NCBI RefSeq assembly: GCF_029964055.1
Contig: NZ_CP124836.1
Location: 496,001-560,000 of the forward strand
DNA: 64,000 nucleotides
Direction of reading: 5' to 3'
Source: Arthrobacter sp. EM1
Lineage (GTDB): Bacteria; Actinomycetota; Actinomycetes; Actinomycetales; Micrococcaceae
Shown here: piece by piece, positions 8,213-16,786 of the stretch
How positions within the stretch are numbered: the first letter of the stretch is position 1
Layout: every line of letters starts with the position of its first letter
The notes under the pieces: model-generated
Told to the model about the DNA's origin: nothing
The model's input: only the letters and a program-made list of their open reading frames with translations
Database searches by the model: none
Position numbers and translations under genes: made by a program

Positions 8213-8824
8213 TCATTGAGTCCGCTCACGGTAAAGCAGGCGACGGATGTCCTCCACTAGGGATGTGCGCGCCTCTTCCATTCTGAAATCTATCTCGTCT
8301 GACGGAATCCGCAGCACGGGTGCTGTTGTCTTCAGAAGGAACTCTCTGCGTGCATTGGCCACCGCTGTGAGGTATTCAGCTTCGGGAACCCGATCTGCAG
8401 GTCGACCCCGCGCTCTAACCCTGTCGAGAAGAACGTCAGGCGGGGCGTCGAGCCATATGTAGAGATCCGCGATTGATCCATGGGCAGCCCCAAGCTCCCC
8501 AAGCAGTTTCGTCTCCTCGTCGTCGAGCCAGCCATTAGCCCTAAAGACCGGGGTGTGCACGTCCACGACTTCTTCCACCGAGTGGTCGGCCACTAGTCCA
8601 CCCGCCCCTGGTCGGCAGTGCAGTGAGTTGACGGCTTCGTTGATGTACCAGACTTGGTTAGCAAAGCACCATCGCTGAGGCTCTTCCGACATCCGTGGAA
8701 GGAAAGGGTTCGATTCTGGATTCTCCCTAGCCAAAGTAAGATCGAGATCATTAGCCAAGGCATGCGCCAAAGTGGACTTTCCAGCGGCAATACTCCCCAG
8801 GATTTTTATCACAGTGACCGTCAC
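8213..8824 (-). CDS. Deoxynucleoside-kinase-like P-loop protein
   Basis: The 203-residue protein opens with a Walker A loop (GSIAAGKST, residues 10-18) and follows the dNK pattern: acidic residue in LARENPESNPFLP, aromatic WCFANQVWY, DHSVEEVVDVHTPVF where family members have DRS.xED, then LDAPPDVLLDRVRARGR as the lid and Arg-rich segment. It probably phosphorylates a (deoxy)nucleoside or a related ligand. GTG at 8824 is chosen because it forms a 4-base GTGA overlap with the stop of the upstream deaminase-like gene, so the two are translationally coupled. An in-frame upstream extension is possible but lies inside the neighbour. Substrate is unknown. Confidence 0.72.
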   Translation of the reverse strand: MTVTVIKILGSIAAGKSTLAHALANDLDLTLARENPESNPFLPRMSEEPQRWCFANQVWYINEAVNSLHCRPGAGGLVADHSVEEVVDVHTPVFRANGWLDDEETKLLGELGAAHGSIADLYIWLDAPPDVLLDRVRARGRPADRVPEAEYLTAVANARREFLLKTTAPVLRIPSDEIDFRMEEARTSLVEDIRRLLYRERTQ

Positions 8825-9645
8825 CGGATGCGCCTCCTGCCGGAGCGCGGGCGGATCGATTTCCAAGAGATGTTTGTCGCAGCTAGCGTCAACGTAAGAA
8901 ATGCGGCATTTGCCACCAATCCCAATCCGACGGAGACCCACAAGTTCAACCGATCTTCCTGTTGGAAGTTGAGAGCAATGATTCCGATGAGCAAAGTGAA
9001 ATAGATTACGGACCAGAGCAGGATCCTTCGCTCGTACGCGAACACTCGTTTGATGACAGCGCCGAGGCCTGGGCCGTAGGAGCTTTCGACCTCCTCTACA
9101 ACGCTCCCGATTCTCTCGTCCCTGCGGATTTCCTCATCAGTGAGCTTGAATTTTGTTTGGATCGGCCAGATTTCGGTTTCATAACCGTGCTGACCGCTAT
9201 ATGGGCGCTCCACCGGTTGGTCAAGCGCAACGAACTCGATTTTCGCGATGGGAGTCGCTTTCGGAATCGAAAGGTAGTCGTTTGATGCGTTGATCATCAC
9301 AATGCCGAGTCGGCCCGTGAAGCCCGGATCAGCGTATGTATTGACAGGAATTAGTCCGAGGCTGAATAGTTGGCCCTTGCTGAGAACTCGACCCAGCGTT
9401 GAAGCGTTTAGAGCGAGCGACTCCATCGTGATCAGGACTAGCATCTGCTTTGGCTTGAGAAGGATATGTTCGTCCTCACCAACCGTCCGCGGTCGATCAG
9501 GGCTTGCGAGATCATAATATGTTGACGAAGCGCGGAGCTCGTAACAAGCCTGCCTCACCCGGTTGACATCGAACTCTGCCGCAATGAGCTCTCCCTGATT
9601 CGCATGGTCGATAATCTCGCGATCAGTCAGTGTCCCGTAAACCAT
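8821..9645 (-). CDS. Membrane-anchored dCTP deaminase/dUTPase-fold protein
   Basis: Residues about 5-165 of this 274-residue protein match the trimeric dCTP deaminase/dUTPase fold: SKGQLFSLGLIPVNTYADPGFTGRLGIV, then SIPKATPIAKIEFVAL. An about 40-residue charged linker leads to two membrane helices (208-225 and 234-257) and a basic tail (RPRSGRRRIR). Aligned by eye to E. coli Dcd, the positions of catalytic Arg115 and Glu138 hold Ser95 and Val116, so classical deamination is doubtful. ATG at 9645 has an AGGAG site. The gene is coupled to the kinase-like gene. dCTP deaminases act as anti-phage enzymes in known cases; a membrane-tethered, possibly non-catalytic version suggests a sensor or effector role, which is inference. 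Confidence 0.7.
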   Translation of the reverse strand: MVYGTLTDREIIDHANQGELIAAEFDVNRVRQACYELRASSTYYDLASPDRPRTVGEDEHILLKPKQMLVLITMESLALNASTLGRVLSKGQLFSLGLIPVNTYADPGFTGRLGIVMINASNDYLSIPKATPIAKIEFVALDQPVERPYSGQHGYETEIWPIQTKFKLTDEEIRRDERIGSVVEEVESSYGPGLGAVIKRVFAYERRILLWSVIYFTLLIGIIALNFQQEDRLNLWVSVGLGLVANAAFLTLTLAATNISWKSIRPRSGRRRIR

Positions 9646-10446
9646 TACAACTCCTCGCTGCATAGGGGGCGCGCAGCGGGAAGGTTCCACGCTCAGTCTG
9701 CACACTGCTACCTTATTGGCGGTTCTACGTTTTGAATAACCGCCGGGTTTAGGGGTTGTCGAGTTGACTAGTCGGCTTCTTTCGCCGTCGCCAATTGTCA
9801 GGGTGGCAGACGGATCTGGGTAAAGCAGCGCACTCAGAGCACGGAAAGGCTCTTCGAAGCACGAACGGGTTTCCTGATCTCACTGTGGTTCAGGTCCGTT
9901 GCCAACGCGTGCTTTCACGAGCACTAGCTCCCTAGACCTTGGAGACGGAAAACCGAGGCCCGCAACCCAGGTCAACGGAGTGGATCATCCGCCACCCACC
10001 AACCAGAGACCTGTCGTAACCGATGGGGGAGGGGGGTTCCGACCTGGATGTGCGCATGCCAGCTTATCCCCGAAGACCGGTGGTGAGTTGAGCCACCCAA
10101 TCGGCTCGTTGGCCCGGCGGTTCGAACTTACCGGCTGGGGAGTGCTGACCTGATGATATCTGGCAACTGTCCGGGCTGACGCCGCCGAGTCCTTGCCCGG
10201 TGTCCGGGCACAAGCGCTAAGAACATGTTTTCTGAGCGGCTATCCGGTTTGCGCCGACACCGTCAAAATGATGCCGCCTGCATTTTGTTGCATAGCAAAC
10301 GACTGGCCAAACTCGTGGCCGCAATATTCACGAGAATACACCCGCTCAGGGGGCAAACGACGCCGTTGTGAGTGCGATTGCAGAGTGGACAAGGACCTTG
10401 CCGTTACCGCGGCCCATTCGCGCCGAACGGGTCGGTGGCGGGTCAC
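9646..10446. other. Non-coding or decayed segment
   Basis: Several short open frames exist (for example 9899-10153 plus) but none has a convincing ribosome site or recognisable family. The segment contains the divergent upstream regions of the deaminase-like gene on the left and of a zinc-ribbon remnant on the right. Confidence 0.45.
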
Positions 10447-10627
10447 ATGACCACGGGGCTGGGGCGCGGGCGCCCGGACCAAGGAGCGCCACGAATACCA
10501 CTTCCCTTGCGGCGGCGGCCGGATCGTCGAAGGGCATGACAATGTGCCGGGTTTCCGAGAGCACGACGTCTGGATCGAGTGCGAAAGGTGCCGCGCGGAG
10601 TGGCGCGTCGTCGAAGCAAAGCGGTGA
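10447..10627 (+). pseudogene. Zinc-ribbon-like small protein, apparently frameshifted
   Basis: The frame ending at TGA 10625-10627 reads HEYHFPCGGGRIVEG, then VPGFREHDVWIECERCRAEW and a short basic tail: a compact protein-like sequence with a CERC knuckle. It has no start codon before its upstream stop at 10448. An ATG at 10447 in the adjacent frame (MTTGLGRGRPDQ) would join it if one frameshift near 10480 is assumed. A reverse-strand ORF over the same bases (10346-10687) is low complexity and is judged a shadow. I do not recognise the family. Confidence 0.35.
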
Positions 10628-10822
10628 GGGAGTGGGGCTGTTGCCTTCGGCCTCAGGTCTTACGACGAACGGACTATTGTCGGTCATCCCGGCAAGGTTC
10701 GATTCTCGTAAGCGATGAGCAGAGCGTGCGCCCTTCATGACGCGGAAACTGCAGAGCGTACGCCAGGGCCTGCGCGTCTACCGCCGGTCGGACTGAAGGG
10801 CCCCAAGTATCGTACGCATTAC

Positions 10823-10864
10823 CTGCGTGCGAAAATTGATCCGCACGCAGATAATACGTACACT
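10823..10864 (+). promoter_or_regulatory. Leaderless promoter with overlapping operator for the STAND gene
   Basis: TTGATC (10836-10841) and TACACT (10859-10864) are separated by 17 bases, and position +1 would fall at about 10871, the GTG start codon. A perfect 9-base inverted repeat, CTGCGTGCG (10823-10831) and CGCACGCAG (10842-10850), flanks the -35 box. A dimeric XRE-type protein bound there would block transcription, and the gene's own product starts with an XRE domain. Confidence 0.55.
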
Positions 10865-10870
10865 AATTCT

Positions 10871-13800
10871 GTGAACAGAGATCTTGGGCAGCTGATCCGT
10901 GAACGGCGTGAGGCGTTGGGGCTGGATCAGGCGACGCTCGCAGCCAATCTGGACGTGGGCCAGCAAGCCGTCAGCGGATGGGAGAACGGTCGCTCTCGGC
11001 CACGGCGCTCGACGCTGGATGATGTCGCGGGCATTCTTGAAGTCGATCTCGATACTCTCATCGATGCTGGTGGATATCGGCCGCCGGCGCCGGCCATTCG
11101 GTTCCCGGTCCGGCCTCTGACACGTGCTCTCCCCCTCGATGAACTGACTGAGGAACGGTTTGAGGACCTGCTCACCGAAGTGGTGGCCACGTTGCACCAG
11201 GACGGGCATGCGAGCAGATACGGCAGTCGTGGACATAAACAGCACGGAATCGACATTCTCGTCACTGCTAACGGGACGAACCTCGCCACCGGCCAGTGCA
11301 AGCGCCACAGAGAGTTCGGCCGGGCCGCTGTAGAGAGGGCTATCAACGAGGTCACGATCGCCGCTCCCAAAAACTATCTGTTCCTATCTCGCCTGGTAGC
11401 CACCCCTGCCGCGCGGAAGGAGGCAGGGAAGCACGCGACCTGGGAACTGTGGGACGGTGAGGACATCTCTCGCCACATCCGGAACCTTCCGCGCGAGCGG
11501 GCCGTACGGATCGTCGATACCTACTTCCCGGGTCACCGGGAGTCTTTCCTTGGCATTTCGGCCCCTGGCCCCTGGCTCCTGCCGGAGGAGCACTTCGGCG
11601 GCATCCGTGGCACGGTCTTCAACCACGAGTGGCACCTAGTCGGACGGCAGGCCCAACTGGACCAACTGGTGGGCGCGGCCCACCAGAGCGAGGCGGCCGT
11701 CGCGTTCTTGACCGGTGCTGGCGGCGTCGGAAAGACGAGACTCCTCAAGGCCTTTGCCGACACCGCGTCAGCAGGCGCCCAGGTCCGGATATTGCCCGGC
11801 AACGTGCAAGTGAGCGCGGCCGACTTCGAACTACTGCCCTATGACCGCGACCTCACGATCATCATCGACGATGCCCATGAGATCGACGAGGTCACCGGCA
11901 TCGTTGCTGGCATTTGGCGGCGCAACGCAAATACGAAGGTTATCCTCGCTACTCGGCCTCATGGGTTGCGCACTTTAAAGGAGGAAATGGCACGCCACGG
12001 ACTGCTTCCCGTGCCACATACCGAGGTTGTGCTCGGAGACCTTGAGTTCGACGAGGCCGTGGCTCTGGCGCATGAAGCGCTTGGCGGAGCAGCGTCCCCA
12101 GCCGTCGCGCGTCGGCTCGCCGGGCTCACCACGGACTCTCCGCTGGTGACCGTCGTCGGGGGCGTCTTGATAAAGGAGGGCCGGCTTGAGCCGACGGCGT
12201 TGGAGCAGGACGACAACGTTCGACTTCACATCATGCGGGGGTTTCGCGATGCTCTGGTGAATGATCCGTTGTCGTATGACCCGCCGATCCGACGCGCAGT
12301 ATTGGATGCAGTCTCTGCCCTACAGCCGTTCCGCACCAACGACGAAGCTGCGCGCACATCGCTGAGCGCGATCGTGGGCAAGCCGTACGACGAGTTGCAC
12401 AAGCACTTGCGGAGCCTGGAGAACGCCGGAATCCTACGGCGGCGCGGCGAGGCTCTGCGAATCGTCCCCGATCTCTTGGGCGACGTGATCCTGACCGAAG
12501 CTGCATTTGACGAAATCAACCCGCTCGGCACCGGTTACCTTTCGCGTGTCGAGCAGTTGGTCACGGAGAGTAGCGTCGAGCACCTGTTCGTCAACGTGAG
12601 CCGCGTGGACTGGCAGGTTCGTAACCTGCGTGAGGATGCACCGAGCCTCGCTGACTCTCTGTGGGTTGCTTTCCGGGCCCGTGTTGAAGCTGCCGACGCA
12701 TTCGACCGACGCAGCCTCGCCGAGACGTTGGCCAAAGTCGCGTACTTCCAGCCCACCCGCACTCTTGAACTGACCCGATGGTTAATCGACAACCCCACGG
12801 ATCGTCTCGACGGCGAGCATGCCGCTTGGCGAAATCTGCTCGCGGTGGACTATGACGGCGTCCTAGAGGCGTTGCCGGCGGCGATCAAGCTCGCAGCGTT
12901 GACCGAAGAGACGCTCCCGGAGGCGCTTGCACAGTTGTGGGAGCTGGCACAGCGCGATAAGCGCCTCACCAATCCGCATCCGAGTCATCCGCTTCGGGTC
13001 TTGTGTGAACTGGCTGAGTTCGGGGTCGGGAAGCCGATCTGGTTTAGCGACCTGATCGTCGACATTGCTTCAACATGGTTCGTAGATGGTCAGATGCTGT
13101 CTCCGTTTGACGTTCTCGAGCCGATGCTCGCGACGGAAGGAGATGAATCTTCCGTTCGCGGCCACACAATCACGTTTAAGCCTTTCGCGCTGGATCCCCA
13201 AAGCATCATGAGGGTTCGGCAACGGGTCATCGACCTGGCCTTCGAGGAACTGGGTTCCCCCGACCTGCGACGTTCGGGAGGTGCAGCGAAGGCCTTAAAG
13301 TCCGCTGTTCAGCTCCCGACGGGGCGCTTCGGCCGTGAGGTATCGATAGATGAATTGGCCGGGTGGATTCCGGGCATTGTCGAGACCATTAACCGCCTTG
13401 GCGCCAGAGCTGCGGCCGGCGATCTGGATCCTGCGGTTCTCGTCGCTGTCCGTGACGCTCTGTTCTGGCACGACAGTTACGGGTCCGGCCCGACTCACGA
13501 GGCCGCCCAGCGAGTCGTCGAGTCGTTTCCGGATGACGTCGAGGCTCTGCTTGGTCTAATGGTCCATGACGGATGGGGCCGCCTGGTGCGCAACAGTGGC
13601 GACAACTTCGAGGCGATGGAAGCCAAACGCTTGGAACTCACTGGGCAGGTGGTTGAAGCCTTTAAGTCCCACGCGGACGAGGAGGTAGTCGAGCTGCTGG
13701 TCGCGCGGCTCAGCGCCGACCGGGAAGTCTTTGGCGCGACCGAGGGCCAGCCGGGACCCTTGGTGCAGGGCCTGATCAACGCCCGCCCGACTCTCGCACC

Positions 13801-14956
13801 CGCGATGCTGGCGAAACTGCGGGACGCCTCTGGAACCACCGATCTCGATCCGGTCCTTCCGGTCGTCCTCGGCACATTCGCCACGCACGATCCTGCAGCG
13901 GCACTCCTGAACACCCAAGTTCTGCTTGGCGGACCGTCACTAGATCGCCGACGGTCCGTAAGCCAGGCGATCGGTTGGAACCGAGGCCTTCGCGAGCTAC
14001 ATCCCGGAGAGCTCGATCTGCTGCTGGAACTGGCCTCGGACACCGATGTAGTCATACGACGAAACGTGGTCCGGGCGGCTCAACTGCTGGTGAGAAGTCA
14101 GAAGGCAGAAGCGGTCCGTTTGCTCGCACGTCTCCGATTCGGCGATAGCCAAAGCCTGGCTGACGACTACTTCATGTCGTTCCGCCTTGACGCCGGCATC
14201 GCATGGGATGACTTCTCAGACGCCGAACTCGATCTAATTCGCCAAGACCTCGTCACGTTGCCCGGTATCGGCGAGTACTCGGTGTCACAGGCACTTGCGG
14301 ATCGATCGCAAACGAACCCGGAGTGGGTCGTCCGACTTCTCCAAGAGCGGGTTGAGTTCGCCGAGAGTCTCGACTCAATCCGCGATTACCAAGCGCTCCC
14401 GTACTCCTGGGACAATGACTTGCGGATTCGAGACACACCAGCCTTCCTAGCGAGCCTGAGCGGCATTCTGGCTTGGATCGCGGAGAAGCTCGACTCATGG
14501 CCCCGACGCAAGATGGGGGCCGATCTCTTTTGCGCGGTGGCGGTCAAGTACGACGACCAGGTGCTGGATCTTCTTAGGAAGGCCCTCTCCGGCGGCACGG
14601 AGAGCTCGGTACGAGCTGTAGCAGCTGTCCTCCACGAGGCTCCCCGGACCTTTATTTGGGACCAACCCGAATTCGTGCGCGTGGCGTTGCACATAGCCGA
14701 CAAGCTCGGCGATGACGCACGCCACGAGATGATGGGAGCCCTGTGGTCCGCCACCATCTCCGGTGGACGGAGCGGCACCCCCGGTGAGCCTTTCCAGGAG
14801 ACGATCGAGCAGCGAGACAGGTCGCGAGCTCTCGCAAAGGACTTACCGGCTGGATCCATCGAGAGACGGTTCTACTCCGATATGGCGAAGTCGGCAGACA
14901 GGGACGTTCAGCGCGAGATCGAAGATGACTTGCCCACCGACGGGCGCAGTTGGTAG
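10871..14956 (+). CDS. XRE HTH - PD-(D/E)XK nuclease - STAND ATPase, candidate anti-phage protein
   Basis: This 1361-residue protein has an N-terminal XRE helix-turn-helix (about 3-63, LGQLIRERREALGLDQATLA and QQAVSGWENG). An Mrr-like restriction-endonuclease domain follows (about 88-205) with Asp128 in HGIDILV and Gln142-x-Lys144 in GQCKRH, the D...QxK form of the PD-(D/E)XK site. A STAND/AAA-type NTPase comes next, with Walker A GAGGVGKT (282-289), Walker B LTIIIDDAHEID (Asp333-Asp334) and an ILATRP sensor near 360. About 900 mostly helical residues without clear motifs complete it, as in the sensor arms of Avs-type proteins. GTG at 10871 is preferred to the longer frame because the HTH begins there and a promoter sits just upstream. 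Avs proteins pair nuclease, STAND and sensor regions; the extra HTH is unusual. Confidence 0.75.
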   Translation: MNRDLGQLIRERREALGLDQATLAANLDVGQQAVSGWENGRSRPRRSTLDDVAGILEVDLDTLIDAGGYRPPAPAIRFPVRPLTRALPLDELTEERFEDLLTEVVATLHQDGHASRYGSRGHKQHGIDILVTANGTNLATGQCKRHREFGRAAVERAINEVTIAAPKNYLFLSRLVATPAARKEAGKHATWELWDGEDISRHIRNLPRERAVRIVDTYFPGHRESFLGISAPGPWLLPEEHFGGIRGTVFNHEWHLVGRQAQLDQLVGAAHQSEAAVAFLTGAGGVGKTRLLKAFADTASAGAQVRILPGNVQVSAADFELLPYDRDLTIIIDDAHEIDEVTGIVAGIWRRNANTKVILATRPHGLRTLKEEMARHGLLPVPHTEVVLGDLEFDEAVALAHEALGGAASPAVARRLAGLTTDSPLVTVVGGVLIKEGRLEPTALEQDDNVRLHIMRGFRDALVNDPLSYDPPIRRAVLDAVSALQPFRTNDEAARTSLSAIVGKPYDELHKHLRSLENAGILRRRGEALRIVPDLLGDVILTEAAFDEINPLGTGYLSRVEQLVTESSVEHLFVNVSRVDWQVRNLREDAPSLADSLWVAFRARVEAADAFDRRSLAETLAKVAYFQPTRTLELTRWLIDNPTDRLDGEHAAWRNLLAVDYDGVLEALPAAIKLAALTEETLPEALAQLWELAQRDKRLTNPHPSHPLRVLCELAEFGVGKPIWFSDLIVDIASTWFVDGQMLSPFDVLEPMLATEGDESSVRGHTITFKPFALDPQSIMRVRQRVIDLAFEELGSPDLRRSGGAAKALKSAVQLPTGRFGREVSIDELAGWIPGIVETINRLGARAAAGDLDPAVLVAVRDALFWHDSYGSGPTHEAAQRVVESFPDDVEALLGLMVHDGWGRLVRNSGDNFEAMEAKRLELTGQVVEAFKSHADEEVVELLVARLSADREVFGATEGQPGPLVQGLINARPTLAPAMLAKLRDASGTTDLDPVLPVVLGTFATHDPAAALLNTQVLLGGPSLDRRRSVSQAIGWNRGLRELHPGELDLLLELASDTDVVIRRNVVRAAQLLVRSQKAEAVRLLARLRFGDSQSLADDYFMSFRLDAGIAWDDFSDAELDLIRQDLVTLPGIGEYSVSQALADRSQTNPEWVVRLLQERVEFAESLDSIRDYQALPYSWDNDLRIRDTPAFLASLSGILAWIAEKLDSWPRRKMGADLFCAVAVKYDDQVLDLLRKALSGGTESSVRAVAAVLHEAPRTFIWDQPEFVRVALHIADKLGDDARHEMMGALWSATISGGRSGTPGEPFQETIEQRDRSRALAKDLPAGSIERRFYSDMAKSADRDVQREIEDDLPTDGRSW

Positions 14957-15024
14957 AGGGACCTGAATGTCCGGTAAGCATCTGTCACCTGCCATGTGAC
15001 GTTGTTTGTTACGTTACGTGGTGC

Positions 15025-15104
15025 CCCGTTGCGCTATCACCTGTGGTCATTCTCCGCCGCTGCTAGCAGCTGTTGAACGCAGCTACAAGTGACGGCGCAA
15101 CGGG
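15025..15104. repeat. Widely spaced inverted repeat downstream of the STAND gene
   Basis: CCCGTTGCGC (15025-15034) and GCGCAACGGG (15095-15104) form a perfect 10-base inverted repeat with a 60-base interior. It lies in the 190-base gap between the STAND gene and the convergent alpha-glucosidase gene. It could be a bidirectional terminator base or the remnant of an element end; there is no T tract. Confidence 0.4.
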
Positions 15105-15145
15105 TGTTCCCCCGGGGAAACGTGGGCGGCACGGAGGCGATGGTC

Positions 15146-16786
15146 TTAGCCCCTCAGTACCCAACCCGCGTTGTTCGGCTGCAGCCAGCCGTCCTCCGTC
15201 AGCGGCGCGGCGCTGAGCAGGACTGTTCCGGCTGGGAGCCGCGCCGGTTTGGTGCCCATCGCGACGGCGACGAAGAAGTCGGCGCTGCGTTCGCAGATCA
15301 GCAGATTCCCGGCTTCGACGCGCCAGATGCCGCCGTCATTGGGGCCGAAGACTTCGTTCTTCCATAGCAGCTTGCGCATTTCCAGCGTCTGGGTGACCAA
15401 CGCCAGCGAGGACTCCGGGTCCTGCTGCTGGCGTTCGATCGCGTGGATACCCCAGTCCGCGGGCTGCGGGAGCCACGGCTCTGATGCCGGTTCCGCCAGC
15501 GAGAAGCCGCGGTTCAGTGCCGCGCTGTCCGTCCAGGGCAGCGGGACGCGGGCGCCGTCGCGGCAGACGCCGCCGCGGGCCCACATGGGATCCACCCGGG
15601 ACTCCAGCGGGACGTCGGCCTCGGGCAGCCCCAGTTCCTGCCCTTGGTAGAGGTACGCCGGGCCGGGCAGACCCAGCAGAGCCACCAGCGCGGCGCGCGC
15701 CCGGGCACTCCCGAGCTCGCCGCCGCCGAACCGGGTCGCGGACCGGACGATGTCGTGGTTCTCCAGCGCCCACGTCGGGGTGGCGCCGTGCAGCCGGCGG
15801 GCGGCTTCGAGTTCGTTCCCGACGGCGGCCCACGCCTCCGGATCCCAGCCGAGCTTCACAAACGCGAAGGCAAAGGCCTGCTGCATCTCATCCGCCCGGG
15901 TGTAGCGGGCGGCGCGGGCAGGTTCGAGGTTGACCTCGCCTACCAGCAGGCGGTGCGGCTGGTACTTCTCGGCCAGGGTGCGCCAGCGGCGGTAGACCTC
16001 GTGGACTTCCTCCTGGTCCGAGACCTGCGGGTTGGACCGCAGCCCGTCCACCACCCCGCCGGTGGAGGGCGAGTCCGGCAGGCCGTCGGCCTTGAACAGG
16101 GCATGCGCGACGTCAATCCGGAGGCCGTCCACGCCCTTGTCGAACCAGAAGCGCAGCACACCGTCGAAGTAGTCGCCGACGGCGGGGTTGCGCCAGTTCC
16201 AGTCCGGCTGCTCGGGGGAGAAGAGGTGCAGGTACCAGTCCGTGTCCGTCGCCGAGCCGGGGGTGGCGCGGCTCCAGGCGCGGCCGCCGAAGACGCTCTG
16301 CCAGTTGTTCGGCGGGACGTCGCCGGCGACGTTACCGCCGCCGTCGGACATGTCCACCGGGCCGGGCACAAAGTGGAACATGTCCCGCTCCGGCGAGCCC
16401 GGGCCGGCCGCCAACGCAGCCTGGAACAGCGGGTGCTCGGCGGAGCAGTGGTTGGGGACGACGTCGAGCAGGACGCGGAGGCCCAGCGAGTGCGCGAGCT
16501 CCAGCAACGTATCGAACTGGTCCATCGTGCCGAACAGCGGGTCCACGCCGCAGTAGTCGGACACGTCGTAGCCCTGGTCCACCTGCGGGGAGGGCTGGAA
16601 CGGGGTCATCCAGATCCCGTCGACCCCGAGGGAAGCGATGTACGGCAGCCGTGCAATGAGCCCGGCGAGGTCGCCCACGCCGTCGCCGTCGCCGTCGGCG
16701 AAGGAGCGCGGGTAGACCTGGTAGATCACGGCGGACTGCCACCACTCGGCGGCAGGCGCCAAAGCGGTCTCTTCGGCAGGGCTCAT
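15146..16786 (-). CDS. GH13 alpha-glucosidase
   Basis: The intact 546-residue cytoplasmic GH13 enzyme (no signal peptide) begins AAEWWQSAVIYQVYPRSFAD. It has region I DVVPNH, region II GLRIDVAHAL (nucleophile Asp), region III LVGEVNL (acid/base Glu) and region IV ENHDI. It hydrolyses terminal alpha-linked glucose from short alpha-glucosides such as maltose, sucrose isomers or trehalose-like sugars. ATG 16786 overlaps the stop of the permease gene (ATGA), making it the last gene of the sugar operon. A long partial copy lies at 162-1270 and a short tail copy at 6966-7015. Confidence 0.93.
   Translation of the reverse strand: MSPAEETALAPAAEWWQSAVIYQVYPRSFADGDGDGVGDLAGLIARLPYIASLGVDGIWMTPFQPSPQVDQGYDVSDYCGVDPLFGTMDQFDTLLELAHSLGLRVLLDVVPNHCSAEHPLFQAALAAGPGSPERDMFHFVPGPVDMSDGGGNVAGDVPPNNWQSVFGGRAWSRATPGSATDTDWYLHLFSPEQPDWNWRNPAVGDYFDGVLRFWFDKGVDGLRIDVAHALFKADGLPDSPSTGGVVDGLRSNPQVSDQEEVHEVYRRWRTLAEKYQPHRLLVGEVNLEPARAARYTRADEMQQAFAFAFVKLGWDPEAWAAVGNELEAARRLHGATPTWALENHDIVRSATRFGGGELGSARARAALVALLGLPGPAYLYQGQELGLPEADVPLESRVDPMWARGGVCRDGARVPLPWTDSAALNRGFSLAEPASEPWLPQPADWGIHAIERQQQDPESSLALVTQTLEMRKLLWKNEVFGPNDGGIWRVEAGNLLICERSADFFVAVAMGTKPARLPAGTVLLSAAPLTEDGWLQPNNAGWVLRG

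Noticed and set aside
10346..10687. Reverse ORF with possible ATG at 10687
   Set aside because: Low-complexity Pro/Ala-rich sequence; the opposite strand carries a more protein-like zinc-ribbon frame.
10690..10710. GGTTCGATTC resembling a tRNA T-loop
   Set aside because: No acceptor or anticodon stem can be formed around it.
7000..15200. Integrative element with its own integrase
   Set aside because: Repeats at the borders suggest it, but no integrase, excisionase or tRNA target is present in the segment.
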